Source: Lachnospiraceae bacterium
GTDB taxonomy: Bacteria > Bacillota > Clostridia > Lachnospirales > Lachnospiraceae
Assembly: GCA_015057665.1 (NCBI GenBank)
Contig: SVDY01000008.1
Coordinates: 1 to 64,000, forward strand
Length of the DNA: 64,000 bases
Direction: 5' to 3'
The position numbers and the translations under genes were made by a program. Below, piece after piece: positions 17,662-26,871 of the stretch. Position 1 is the stretch's first letter. Each line of letters opens with the position of its first letter. The notes below the pieces were generated by a model that saw only the letters and a list, made by a program, of their open reading frames with translations, did not search any database and was not told where the DNA came from.

Positions 17662-17682
17662 TTTAAGAGAACGACATGAATG

Positions 17683-17715
17683 GGTTGAGGTTTTAAAATC
17701 TCAACCTATTTTTTT
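17683..17715 (+). terminator. Intrinsic terminator after rpmE
   Basis: GGTTGAG / CTCAACC stem with an A/T-rich paired top, then TATTTTTTT. Confidence 0.85.
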
Positions 17716-17738
17716 ACCCGACAGAAAGGAGCGGTGAC

Positions 17739-18686
17739 ATGAAAAAAGCATATGTTGGCGGTCAGGCCGTCATTGAAGGTGTCATGATGAAACATAATGA
17801 TGACTATGCGATCGCTGTGAGAAAACCTGACCATACCATTGAGGTTAAGATAGACAAGTATGAAGCTTTCGCAGAAAAACATACATTTGCAAAATGGCCG
17901 ATTATCCGTGGAATTGTTAATTTTGTAGAATCCATGGTGATCGGTATGAAAACACTTACCTATTCTGCATCTTTTTATGAGGAAGAAGAAAGCAGCGATG
18001 ATTCTTCCGCAGTTTTGAACTGGATTGATAAAGTGTCCGGGGGCAAAAGCGAAGATGTGATTATGGGATTTACGGTCTGCCTCTCTATTTTGATGGCAAT
18101 CGGAATTTTTATGGTGCTTCCATATTTTTTGACTGATTTTTTAAGAAATTTTATTCAGTCTCATTTTATTGTGACAGTACTGGAAGGGATTGTACGTATC
18201 TGTATTTTTCTCGGATATATCCTTCTGATTTCCAGAATGGAAGACATTCAAAGAGTGTTTATGTATCACGGTGCAGAACATAAGACAATCAACTGCATGG
18301 AACATGGTGAAGAGCTGACACCAGAGAATGTAATGAAATATTCCCGTCTGCACAAGCGATGCGGCACCAGCTTTTTACTTATTGTTATGGTTGTTAGTAT
18401 TATTTTCTTTATGTTTATTCGTATTGAGCATATGTGGATGCGTCTCCTCGTCCGTCTTTTACTGGTTCCTGTTATTGCTGGAGTTTCCTATGAATTTATC
18501 CGTCTTGCTGGCAGAAGTAATTCTGGTCTGGTCTGTGCTCTCAGTAAACCGGGTATGCTTCTTCAGAAATTTACAACAAGAGAACCGGACGAAGAGATGA
18601 TTGAAGTGGCAATCAAAGCGGTAGAAGGTGTATTTGACTGGGAATCTTATGTAAATGCAGTAAAAGCAGGTGAACTGGAGGATTAG
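17739..18686 (+). CDS. DUF1385 family membrane protein (YqhQ-like)
   Basis: A 315-residue integral membrane protein of the DUF1385/YqhQ family. The family signature KAYVGGQAVIEGVMMK opens the protein. Hydrophobic segments are visible at about 105-130, 145-170, 210-235 and 235-255, with a conserved YHGAEHK motif before the third. Function is not established; in Firmicutes it is usually found by rpmE, prmC and prfA, as here. Its stop lies one base before the prmC start. Confidence 0.88.
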   Translation: MKKAYVGGQAVIEGVMMKHNDDYAIAVRKPDHTIEVKIDKYEAFAEKHTFAKWPIIRGIVNFVESMVIGMKTLTYSASFYEEEESSDDSSAVLNWIDKVSGGKSEDVIMGFTVCLSILMAIGIFMVLPYFLTDFLRNFIQSHFIVTVLEGIVRICIFLGYILLISRMEDIQRVFMYHGAEHKTINCMEHGEELTPENVMKYSRLHKRCGTSFLLIVMVVSIIFFMFIRIEHMWMRLLVRLLLVPVIAGVSYEFIRLAGRSNSGLVCALSKPGMLLQKFTTREPDEEMIEVAIKAVEGVFDWESYVNAVKAGELED

Positions 18687-18687
18687 G

Positions 18688-19587
18688 ATGAGCCGGAAAG
18701 CAAATGACCTATATAAAGCTTATGACCTATACAAGGAAGGTTCTGCATTATTAAAAAAAGCCGGAATCACCGACTGGGAATATGACTGTCGTGTTCTGCT
18801 GGAATGGACCTGTGGTGTTTCAAGGATGGATCTTCTTTTAGAACCGGACAAAGAAATACCGGAAGAACAGAAGAATCGTTTTCTTTCCTATCTTAATAAA
18901 AGGGCATTGCATGAACCGCTTCAATATTTAATAGGTGAGTGGGAATTCATGGGTATGCCGTTTAAGGTCAATCCATCTGTACTTATTCCAAGACAGGATA
19001 CAGAGGTTCTCATTGAATGGATTCTGGAAAGAGAAGGAAAGCATTGTGTGGAAACAGACGAGAAACAGGAGTTAAAACTTCTGGACGTTTGTACCGGATC
19101 AGGATGTATCGCGATCAGTCTTGATTCTATGTTACCTGCACGCAGTGGGAAAAGGGTGAATACAGAGGCTTTGGATATTTCAAAAGATGCCTTACAGACT
19201 GCAATGGACAATAATATTCTGAATCAGACCCATGTTAACTTTATAGAAAGCAATATGTTCGAAAAGATTGACCGAACATATGATATTATGGTTTCTAATC
19301 CGCCTTATATTCCAACAGAGGTTGTGGAGGGATTAATGGCAGAGGTTGTACAGTTTGAACCAAGAATTGCCCTTGATGGAATGGAAGACGGTCTGTTCTT
19401 TTATCGTATCCTTGCAAAAGACGGAAGAAAACATTTGAGCAAAGGCGGAAGACTGTATCTGGAAATCGGACATGATCAAGGCAGAACTGTCCCTGAAATC
19501 TTACAGAAAGAGGGTTTTTCAGAAATCGAAGTAAAGAAAGATTTTGCAGGAAATGACCGTTGTGTAAGAGCAGTTTTTCCCGGATAA
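18688..19587 (+). CDS. prmC: Peptide chain release factor glutamine methyltransferase
   Basis: A 299-residue SAM-dependent methyltransferase that methylates the Gln of the GGQ motif in release factors, including the RF1 encoded next to it. The catalytic NPPY is in VSNPPYIP, and the SAM loop is LLDVCTGSGCIAI. The start at 18688 follows GGAGG inside the DUF1385 tail; an upstream in-frame ATG at 18670 lacks a site. The variable insert between the SAM loop and NPPY (MLPARSGKRVNTEAL) is ordinary. Confidence 0.93.
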   Translation: MSRKANDLYKAYDLYKEGSALLKKAGITDWEYDCRVLLEWTCGVSRMDLLLEPDKEIPEEQKNRFLSYLNKRALHEPLQYLIGEWEFMGMPFKVNPSVLIPRQDTEVLIEWILEREGKHCVETDEKQELKLLDVCTGSGCIAISLDSMLPARSGKRVNTEALDISKDALQTAMDNNILNQTHVNFIESNMFEKIDRTYDIMVSNPPYIPTEVVEGLMAEVVQFEPRIALDGMEDGLFFYRILAKDGRKHLSKGGRLYLEIGHDQGRTVPEILQKEGFSEIEVKKDFAGNDRCVRAVFPG

Positions 19588-19599
19588 GAACGATTTTCG

Positions 19600-19628
19600 T
19601 TGACAGAAAGCAATTCATACTGCATTAT
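19600..19628 (+). promoter_or_regulatory. Possible promoter of prfA
   Basis: Perfect TTGACA (19600-19605), 17-base spacer, CATTAT (19623-19628). Confidence 0.5.
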
Positions 19629-19683
19629 ATAACAGTGGAGATTAATATCGATGCGATAATAACAGAGATGATGGAGGTATCCC

Positions 19684-20757
19684 ATGTTTGATAAATTAGA
19701 AGATTTAGTGGAACGTCTGCAGGCCGTTTTGGAAGAATTAAACGATCCTTCCGTTGTAAATGACCAGCAGAAATTCAAAAGTTTAATGAAAGAGCAGAAT
19801 GACCTGACTCCAATTGTTGAAAAATATAAAGAATATAAAGATACAAAACAGACAATCGAAGAAAGCTTAGAGATGCTGGAAGAAGAGTCTGATGAAGAGA
19901 TGAGAGAACTTGCCAAAGAAGAACTTGCAGAGGCAAGAAAGAACTTAACAGAATTAGAAGAACAGTTAAAAATTCTTCTTTTACCAAAAGACCCTAACGA
20001 TGACAAAAACATTGTCCTTGAAATCCGTGCCGGCGCAGGCGGCGATGAAGCTGCTTTATTTGCAGCTGAGCTTCTTCGTATGTACAGAAGTTATGCAGAA
20101 AGCAATCGTTGGAAAGTAGAATTAATGAGTGTGAATGAGAACGGTATCGGTGGTTTTAAGGAAGCTGTATATATGATCAATGGTAAGGGTGCATACTCCC
20201 GTTTAAAATACGAAAGCGGCGTACACCGTGTGCAGCGTATCCCTGCTACAGAATCCGGCGGACGTATTCATACATCCACTGTTACAGTAGCTATTATGCC
20301 GGAGGCAGAAGAGGTAGATGTTCAGCTTGATATGAACGACTGCCGTTTCGACGTATTCCGTGCATCCGGTAACGGCGGCCAGTGCGTTAATACAACAGAC
20401 TCTGCAGTTCGTCTTACTCATATTCCTACAGGTATTGTTATTTCCTGCCAGGATGAGAAATCCCAGTTAAAGAATAAGGATAAAGCAATTAAAGTATTAA
20501 GATCCAGATTATATGAATTAGAGCTTCAGAAAGCACATGATGCGGAAGCAGAAGCAAGAAAGAGCCAGATTGGTACCGGAGACCGTTCTGAAAAGATCCG
20601 TACTTATAACTTCCCACAGGGACGTGTGACAGATCATAGAATCAAACTGACTCTTCATCGCCTTGAGAACATCTTAAATGGTGACCTTACAGAGATCATC
20701 GACAGTTTAACAGCAGCAGACCAGGCTGCAAAGCTTGCAAAGATGAGTGATAACTAA
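19684..20757 (+). CDS. prfA: Peptide chain release factor 1
   Basis: A 357-residue class I release factor for UAA and UAG. The stop-codon reading PAT motif is in [15 protein letters not shown] and the GGQ hydrolysis loop in [10 protein letters not shown] (near residue 231). GGAGG precedes the ATG. It follows prmC, whose product modifies its GGQ Gln. No programmed frameshift site is present, as expected for RF1 and unlike RF2. Confidence 0.97.
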   Translation: MFDKLEDLVERLQAVLEELNDPSVVNDQQKFKSLMKEQNDLTPIVEKYKEYKDTKQTIEESLEMLEEESDEEMRELAKEELAEARKNLTELEEQLKILLLPKDPNDDKNIVLEIRAGAGGDEAALFAAELLRMYRSYAESNRWKVELMSVNENGIGGFKEAVYMINGKGAYSRLKYESGVHRVQRIPATESGGRIHTSTVTVAIMPEAEEVDVQLDMNDCRFDVFRASGNGGQCVNTTDSAVRLTHIPTGIVISCQDEKSQLKNKDKAIKVLRSRLYELELQKAHDAEAEARKSQIGTGDRSEKIRTYNFPQGRVTDHRIKLTLHRLENILNGDLTEIIDSLTAADQAAKLAKMSDN

Positions 20758-20786
20758 TCAGGTTACCCAAAGGGGGAGACAGCGAA

Positions 20787-21842
20787 GTGAAAGCATATTT
20801 AAAAAACATTAGACAGGTAGTACCTTATACACCGGGAGAACAGCCAAAACAGCCCGGAATCATAAAACTGAACACCAATGAGAATCCCTATCCGCCTTCT
20901 CCGAAAGTTATGGAGAAGCTTTGTCAGATTGACAGGCTCCGCATGTATCCGGACCCTGCTGTAACAGAACTTGTAGAAGCAATCGCTGATTACAAAGGTT
21001 TATCAAAAGATCAGGTGTTTGTGGGTGTAGGTTCTGATGACGTACTTGCTATGTGTTTTATGACTTTTTTTAACAGCGGACTTCCGATTCTTTTCCCTGA
21101 TATTACTTATTCTTTTTATGATGTGTGGGCGGAATTGTTCCGGGTGCCTTTTCAAACTGTACCATTGGATCAGGATTTTAAGATTGTTCCGGAGGATTAT
21201 AAGAGGCCTAATGGTGGAATCATTATTGCCAATCCTAATGCGCCAACAGGAATTTTTATGCCTCTTGATGAAGTGGAATCCATTATTGCAGCCAATCAGG
21301 AGGTGATCGTCATCGTAGATGAAGCATATGTTGATTTTGGCGGCACATCAGCCCAGTGTCTTCTAGCGCGGTACGACAATCTTATTGTTGTACAGACATT
21401 TTCCAAATCAAGATCCATGGCCGGAATGCGTATCGGCTATGCAATGGGCAGCAGCGTGTTAATCAAAGCACTCAATGATGTGAAATATTCTTTTAATTCC
21501 TATACCATGAATCAGCCGTCCATTGTCCTTGGCAAAGCCTCTATAGAGGACGATTCCTATTTTAAAAATACATGTGAGTCAATTAAGAAGACAAGAGAAT
21601 GGGTGAAAAAAGAATTGAGAGAATTGGGTTTTCGTTTTCCGGATTCTAAAACTAATTTTATTTTTGCAGCTCATGAATCTGTTCCTGCAGAGGACATTTT
21701 CCTTGCTGCCAAAAAAGAAAATATATTCATCCGTTATTTTAAGAAACCAAGAATAGATAATTATCTTCGCATCACCATCGGTACAGATGAAGAAATGAAA
21801 AAATTCATACAGTTTTTGAAAAACTATTTAGATGAAAGATGA
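20787..21842 (+). CDS. Histidinol-phosphate aminotransferase-like PLP enzyme
   Basis: A 351-residue fold-type I aminotransferase, closest in appearance to HisC, which converts imidazole acetol phosphate and glutamate to histidinol phosphate. LNTNENPYPPSP at the N-terminus, PNAPTG, DEAYVDF and the PLP-lysine segment TFSKSRSMAGMRIGY (Lys near 207) fit HisC. No other his gene is nearby, so it could serve another amino acid such as tyrosine or phenylalanine. The start is a GTG after GGGGGAG. It ends at a strong terminator. Confidence 0.85.
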   Translation: MKAYLKNIRQVVPYTPGEQPKQPGIIKLNTNENPYPPSPKVMEKLCQIDRLRMYPDPAVTELVEAIADYKGLSKDQVFVGVGSDDVLAMCFMTFFNSGLPILFPDITYSFYDVWAELFRVPFQTVPLDQDFKIVPEDYKRPNGGIIIANPNAPTGIFMPLDEVESIIAANQEVIVIVDEAYVDFGGTSAQCLLARYDNLIVVQTFSKSRSMAGMRIGYAMGSSVLIKALNDVKYSFNSYTMNQPSIVLGKASIEDDSYFKNTCESIKKTREWVKKELRELGFRFPDSKTNFIFAAHESVPAEDIFLAAKKENIFIRYFKKPRIDNYLRITIGTDEEMKKFIQFLKNYLDER

Positions 21843-21859
21843 TTTAAAGTAAAAACCAG

Positions 21860-21898
21860 GCAAGACAGAAGGAATCAGTATTCTGTCTTGCTTTTTTT
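21860..21898 (+). terminator. Intrinsic terminator after aminotransferase gene
   Basis: GCAAGACAGAA / TTCTGTCTTGC perfect 11-bp stem and seven T residues. Confidence 0.9.
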
Positions 21899-21971
21899 AT
21901 ATAAATCAAGTAGAATAATAATGTATGACTATTGAATTTATTCTGATTATATATAGAAAGGAATTTACCTT

Positions 21972-22724
21972 ATGAAACGATTAGTTGCATGCTTATTATC
22001 TATGACATTGGCAGCAGGAATGATTACTGGCTGTACCGTAAATGATAAACCGGCAGATAATACATCACAGAATTCTTCTACTGAAGAAACACAGAAATAT
22101 GAAACAGTTGAGATTCATAAACCGGCAGAATTCAGTCAGACAGGTCTTCCGGAAGAAGGGGAAACAATTGCTGTGATTCACATAAAAGACTTAGGGGATA
22201 TCAGTATGAAGTTTTTCTATGAAGATTCTCCTCTTGCTGTTGAGAATTTTGTGACTCTGGCAGCGAATGGCTATTATAATGGTGTAACATTCCATAGAGT
22301 AATTGAAGATTTTATGGCTCAGGGAGGAGATCCGACAGGAACCGGTTCCGGCGGTGAAAGTATGTGGGGTGAAGAATTTAAGAATGAATATTCCGATCGT
22401 CTGGCCCATATTAACGGGGCAGTGGCTATGGCTAGAACAAACCAGTTAGATACCAATGGAAGTCAGTTTTTTATTAACAACAATAATGAGATTACATGGT
22501 CTGACGCTTATTTAGAGGCATACGAGGTTCCAAAAGAATGGTGGGATGCCTATAAAGAGGGAGGCGGAAACCCACATTTACAGGATTTATATACGGTTTT
22601 CGGTCAGGTTTATGATGGGCAGGATGTTCTGGATGCTGTGTGCGGCCAGGAGACAGATGAGAACAATAAGCCGGTTCAGGATGTAATCATTGAATCTATC
22701 GAGATTACTCGTTATTCAAAATAA
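21972..22724 (+). CDS. Cyclophilin-type peptidyl-prolyl isomerase, lipoprotein
   Basis: A 250-residue secreted lipoprotein. The signal peptide MKRLVACLLSMTLAAGMITG ends at lipobox Cys21; a Thr/Glu-rich linker follows, then a cyclophilin domain (about 60-247) with FHRVIEDFMAQGGDPTGTGSGG, SQFFI and the closing FGQVYDG. It would assist folding of exported proteins on the outer face of the membrane. An insertion between NNEITWSDAYLEAYEVPKEWWDAYKEGG is longer than in cytosolic forms but common in Clostridia. Confidence 0.92.
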   Translation: MKRLVACLLSMTLAAGMITGCTVNDKPADNTSQNSSTEETQKYETVEIHKPAEFSQTGLPEEGETIAVIHIKDLGDISMKFFYEDSPLAVENFVTLAANGYYNGVTFHRVIEDFMAQGGDPTGTGSGGESMWGEEFKNEYSDRLAHINGAVAMARTNQLDTNGSQFFINNNNEITWSDAYLEAYEVPKEWWDAYKEGGGNPHLQDLYTVFGQVYDGQDVLDAVCGQETDENNKPVQDVIIESIEITRYSK

Positions 22725-22735
22725 GATTAGATGAT

Positions 22736-22762
22736 AAAAAGGGCATTCTATGTCCTTTTTTT
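22736..22762 (+). terminator. Intrinsic terminator after cyclophilin gene
   Basis: AAAAAGGGCAT / ATGTCCTTTTT with a TCT loop, T run continuing. Confidence 0.75.
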
Positions 22763-22787
22763 GTATAAGACATTAAAGGAGACAACA

Positions 22788-24212
22788 ATGGATTTTAAAG
22801 ATAAAAAAGAAGATAATACTACAGAAAATCTTGTGGTTTCTGATTTGGATCAGGAGAAAGAAGACAATAGAATTCAGAACTTTTGTTATATGTGCCGCCG
22901 TACGGAAAAACAGGCGGGCAAATTAATGAGGCTTTCCGGAGATATTTATATCTGTCAGGACTGTCTTCAGAAAACATTTGATACAATGGGAAGCGGAAAT
23001 TTCAAGATTTTTGATATGGGTACACTGGATAATGGTAATTTTGATTTTTCCAATTTGTTTGGCAATCCAAAGTTGAACGCCAAAAAGGTAAAAGAAAAGA
23101 AAAAGGAAAAGAAACCAAAAGAAGAGGAATTGACTTTAAAAACCCTTCCTGCACCACATAAGATCAAGGCGAGCCTGGATGAATATGTAATTGGACAGGA
23201 TCATGCAAAGAAAGTAATTTCGGTTGCTGTATATAATCATTATAAACGTGTTATAACAGATTCCATGGACGATATTGAGATTGATAAATCCAATATGCTT
23301 ATGATTGGACCAACCGGTTCCGGTAAGACTTATCTTGTGAAAACATTGGCAAGGCTGCTGAATGTTCCCTTGGCTATTACAGATGCAACTGCATTGACAG
23401 AAGCCGGCTATATTGGTGATGATGTGGAAAGTGTTCTTTCCAAGCTTTTGGCAGCCGCAGATAATGACGTGGAAAAAGCGGAACGGGGTATTGTTTTCAT
23501 TGATGAAATTGACAAGATTGCTAAAAAGAAAAACACAAACAGCAGAGATGTGAGCGGAGAATCTGTACAGCAGGCTATGCTTAAGCTCTTGGAAGGAAGT
23601 GAAGTGGAAGTACCTGTTGGGGCATCCAGCAAGAATGCCATGGTGCCGACCACCACAATTAACACAAGAAACATTCTGTTTATTTGCGGCGGTGCTTTCC
23701 CTGATCTGGAAGAGATTATTAAAAAGAGACTCACCAAACATTCATCTATCGGATTCCAGGCGGATTTAAAAGACAAGTTTGATAAGGATCCGAACCTTTT
23801 ACAAAAGGTAACTATTGAAGATTTAAGAGAGTTTGGTATGATTCCGGAGTTTATCGGACGTCTTCCTGTCATTTATTCTTTAAATGCGCTGACAGAAGAC
23901 ATGCTGGTAAAAATTTTAAAAGAACCAAAGAATGCCATTATCAAACAATATCAGAAGCTTCTGGCTTTAGACGAAGTTGAATTACTGTTTGATGAAACAG
24001 CTCTGGAAGCCATTGCAAAAAGAGCTATGGAGAAGAATACAGGTGCCCGAGCTTTAAGATCCATTATCGAGGAGATCATGCTGGACATTATGTATGAGAT
24101 ACCAAAAGATGAAAACATCGGCCGTGTGACGATTACGGAAGATTATATCCTTAATAAAGGTCTGCCTATTATTGAAATGCGCGGAACAAATTATTATTTA
24201 CCGGAAAAATAA
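22788..24212 (+). CDS. Second ClpX-like AAA+ ATPase (RKH loop lost)
   Basis: A 474-residue paralogue of the ClpX at 8757. It keeps a C4 zinc site (Cys33, 36, 56, 59), Walker A GPTGSGKT (174-181), pore loop GYIG (207-210), Walker B FIDE (237-240) and the ClpP-docking IGF (321-323). Where ClpX has the tag-recognition RKH it reads VGASSKNAMVPT instead. An extra Lys/Glu-rich linker (about 95-120) joins the zinc and AAA+ parts. Expected role: alternative unfoldase delivering a different substrate set to ClpP. The frame extends upstream to 22731, but AAAGGAG sets the ATG at 22788 and a terminator lies between. Confidence 0.88.
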   Translation: MDFKDKKEDNTTENLVVSDLDQEKEDNRIQNFCYMCRRTEKQAGKLMRLSGDIYICQDCLQKTFDTMGSGNFKIFDMGTLDNGNFDFSNLFGNPKLNAKKVKEKKKEKKPKEEELTLKTLPAPHKIKASLDEYVIGQDHAKKVISVAVYNHYKRVITDSMDDIEIDKSNMLMIGPTGSGKTYLVKTLARLLNVPLAITDATALTEAGYIGDDVESVLSKLLAAADNDVEKAERGIVFIDEIDKIAKKKNTNSRDVSGESVQQAMLKLLEGSEVEVPVGASSKNAMVPTTTINTRNILFICGGAFPDLEEIIKKRLTKHSSIGFQADLKDKFDKDPNLLQKVTIEDLREFGMIPEFIGRLPVIYSLNALTEDMLVKILKEPKNAIIKQYQKLLALDEVELLFDETALEAIAKRAMEKNTGARALRSIIEEIMLDIMYEIPKDENIGRVTITEDYILNKGLPIIEMRGTNYYLPEK

Positions 24213-24232
24213 AATGGAGGTCAGGAAAGAAT

Positions 24233-26209
24233 ATGAACAATAACAATATGGAATTAAAGTATTTAAAAAGTTTAGCTGTTACTTATCCAACTGCTGCAGC
24301 AGCATCCACAGAGATCATTAATCTTCATGCCATTATGAATCTCCCAAAGGGAACGGAACATTTCATTACTGACGTACACGGTGAATATGAACAGGTACTG
24401 CATACTCTTCGCACCGGTTCCGGCGCGATCAAAGAAAAGATTGACGATGTTTTTGGCAATACATTAAGAAACATCGACAAAAAACGCCTTGCAGCACTGA
24501 TTTATTATCCTGATAATAAAATGAAAGACGTATTAGAAGCTTATGCAGATGATCCGGTTAACCTGGAGGATTGGTATCGTATTACTTTGAATCGTTTGAT
24601 CATGCTGGCAAAGGAATGTGCACAGAAGTATACACGTTCCAAGCTTAGAAAATGTCTTCCAACAGAATATGCTTACATATTAGAAGAACTTTTGAGTGAG
24701 AATAACCGTGTTCAGGCAAAGCAGGCTTATTACAATGATATTTTTGATACAATTATCCGTATCGGCCGTGCACAGTCTTTTATTGTAGCTCTATGCGACC
24801 TGATTCAGCGTCTTGTTGTTGATCATCTTCATATTATTGGAGATATTTTTGACAGAGGACCAGGTGCCCATATTATACTTGATCATCTCATGGAACACCA
24901 CAATGTTGATATTCAATGGGGAAATCACGATGTTGTATGGATGGGAGCTGCCTCCGGTCATGATGCATGTATTGCCAATGTAATCCGTCTTTCTGCCAGA
25001 TACAATAACCTTGCCACATTGGAAGAGGGTTACGGAATCAATCTGATTCCACTGGCGCGTTTTGCAATGGATACTTATGGGGATGATCCATGTGAACGCT
25101 TTGACGTCCATGCAAAGCCGGATGAACAGGAAAAAGACGAACTGAAACTGAATATGATGATGCATAAGGCCATTGCTGTTATTCAGTTCAAACTGGAAGG
25201 CCAGTTGATCAAGAGACGTCCTGAATTTAATATGGACAAGAGAAATCTTCTTCACAAAATTAATTATGAAACGGGAATTATTACCATTGATGGCAAAGAA
25301 TACACTTTAAGAGATTCTAATTTCCCAACGATTGATCCGGCAGATCCATATGCTTTAAGCGAGGAAGAAGCAGTCCTAATGAAACGTCTTCAGAAAGCTT
25401 TCATGAAATGTGAGAAACTGCAGAAACATATCCGTTTTATTTTCTCCCATGGCAGCCTGTATCTTTGCTATAACAATAACCTTTTGTTCCACGGATGCGT
25501 GCCTTTAAATGAAGACGGAAGTTTCCGAGAGGTTAAGATTGGTGATAAAACATATTACGGCAAAGAACTCTATGACGTTTTAGAATTTTATGCCCGCAAA
25601 GGATATCACAGTGGAGATGACAAAGAACTGAGCCAGTACGGCAAAGACATTATGTGGTATATCTGGACCAATGAGAATTCTCCTGTTTACGGCAAAGATA
25701 AGATGGCTACTTTTGAACGCTACTTTATTGATGATAAACAGCTTCAAAAGGAGAAAAAAGACAATTATTATCAGCTGATTGAGAATGAGGAAGTAGTAGA
25801 CCGTATTCTTGAAGAGTTTGACATGGATACAAAGACTGCTCATATTATTAACGGCCACATGCCTGTAGAACTGAAAAAAGGAGAAAGTCCAATCAGATGT
25901 AAGGGCCGTGTACTGATTATTGACGGAGGTTTTTCCAAGGCATATCAGAGCAAGACCGGAATTGCAGGTTATACGCTGATCTATAATTCCCGTGGTCTTC
26001 GTCTTGTATCCCATGAAGCATTTACTAACATGGAAGATATTATTAAACGTGGAGTAGATATTCATTCTTCCACAGCCATGGTCGTAAATAATGCCAACCG
26101 TATTCTCGTAGGAGATACAGATATGGGTAAAATCATCAAAGACAAAATTGCTGATCTGGAATTACTCTTAAAAGCATATTACTCCGGCCGTATCAAAGAA
26201 CAAAGATAA
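24233..26209 (+). CDS. fbp: Fructose-1,6-bisphosphatase class III
   Basis: A 658-residue class III FBPase, the gluconeogenic phosphatase of many Firmicutes, of a metallophosphatase fold. Visible metal-site segments are ITDVHGEYEQ, GDIFDRGPGAHIILD, QWGNHDVVWMGA and INGHMPVE. The start follows TGGAGG by 12 bases; ATG at 24248 is a possible alternative. It is 21 bases after the ClpX-like gene, so the two are likely co-transcribed. Confidence 0.95.
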   Translation: MNNNNMELKYLKSLAVTYPTAAAASTEIINLHAIMNLPKGTEHFITDVHGEYEQVLHTLRTGSGAIKEKIDDVFGNTLRNIDKKRLAALIYYPDNKMKDVLEAYADDPVNLEDWYRITLNRLIMLAKECAQKYTRSKLRKCLPTEYAYILEELLSENNRVQAKQAYYNDIFDTIIRIGRAQSFIVALCDLIQRLVVDHLHIIGDIFDRGPGAHIILDHLMEHHNVDIQWGNHDVVWMGAASGHDACIANVIRLSARYNNLATLEEGYGINLIPLARFAMDTYGDDPCERFDVHAKPDEQEKDELKLNMMMHKAIAVIQFKLEGQLIKRRPEFNMDKRNLLHKINYETGIITIDGKEYTLRDSNFPTIDPADPYALSEEEAVLMKRLQKAFMKCEKLQKHIRFIFSHGSLYLCYNNNLLFHGCVPLNEDGSFREVKIGDKTYYGKELYDVLEFYARKGYHSGDDKELSQYGKDIMWYIWTNENSPVYGKDKMATFERYFIDDKQLQKEKKDNYYQLIENEEVVDRILEEFDMDTKTAHIINGHMPVELKKGESPIRCKGRVLIIDGGFSKAYQSKTGIAGYTLIYNSRGLRLVSHEAFTNMEDIIKRGVDIHSSTAMVVNNANRILVGDTDMGKIIKDKIADLELLLKAYYSGRIKEQR

Positions 26210-26286
26210 GTAAGAATCTATCAAATAATAAATAAATCTTTCTTTTATGGAGATACTACTATCAACATAAAAGAAGGAGATTTATT

Positions 26287-26709
26287 ATGAACAAGAAAAT
26301 CTTAAAACCATTTATCTGTACTACTATTTTTGTTTTTGTATGTTTTTGTTTTACTGCTTGTGGTAATCAGGATGATAATTATAATCCGGATGAAACAGAG
26401 AATAACATGAACAACACTACGACTGAGAATATTTCTTCTCAGGGGGATGCCGGTTCAGAAGAAGATATGAACAATTCCCATGGTCAGGGCATGGAAAATG
26501 CAGGAGACGATATGGGACAGGGTATTGAAAATATTGGTGAAAGTATTATGGATGGCGCTGAGGATCTGTTAGATGGCGGCAATACCGCATCTGACCAGGA
26601 AAATCAGAACAATGGATCAAAAAACGATACAACCAACAGCAATACACAAAATAATAATAACGTTGATTCTGCAAATCAAAACAATACAAAACAACAAATC
26701 AACAATTAA
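26287..26709 (+). CDS. Asn/Glu-rich low-complexity lipoprotein
   Basis: A 140-residue exported lipoprotein of unknown function. The signal peptide ends at lipobox FTAC (Cys25). The mature part is almost wholly low complexity: Asn, Asp, Glu, Gln and Gly with a short amphipathic piece MGQGIENIGESIMDGAEDLLDGG near 76-98 (shown here only in outline), then an Asn/Gln/Thr tail. It is unlikely to fold and may be a wall spacer. GAAGGAG precedes the ATG. A clear terminator follows. Confidence 0.75.
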   Translation: MNKKILKPFICTTIFVFVCFCFTACGNQDDNYNPDETENNMNNTTTENISSQGDAGSEEDMNNSHGQGMENAGDDMGQGIENIGESIMDGAEDLLDGGNTASDQENQNNGSKNDTTNSNTQNNNNVDSANQNNTKQQINN

Positions 26710-26713
26710 TGAA

Positions 26714-26762
26714 AAAAGATGCTGCATTAAATAATAAAATATTTAGTGCAGCATCTTTTATT
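26714..26762 (+). terminator. Intrinsic terminator after lipoprotein gene
   Basis: Thirteen-base perfect arms AAAAGATGCTGCA and TGCAGCATCTTTT, with inner TAAAT/ATTTA pairing. Confidence 0.85.
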
Positions 26763-26809
26763 TCAACTAGTTCTTATTAAAAATAGATGGTAAAAAATGT
26801 AAATAGTAC

Positions 26810-26838
26810 TTGCAATTAACTACCATATATTGTAAACT
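26810..26838 (+). promoter_or_regulatory. Possible promoter of DUF5688 gene
   Basis: TTGCAA (26810-26815), 17-base spacer, TAAACT (26833-26838). Confidence 0.4.
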
Positions 26839-26871
26839 GAAGAAAAATAAAGAAATGAAAGGAGAGACAGA

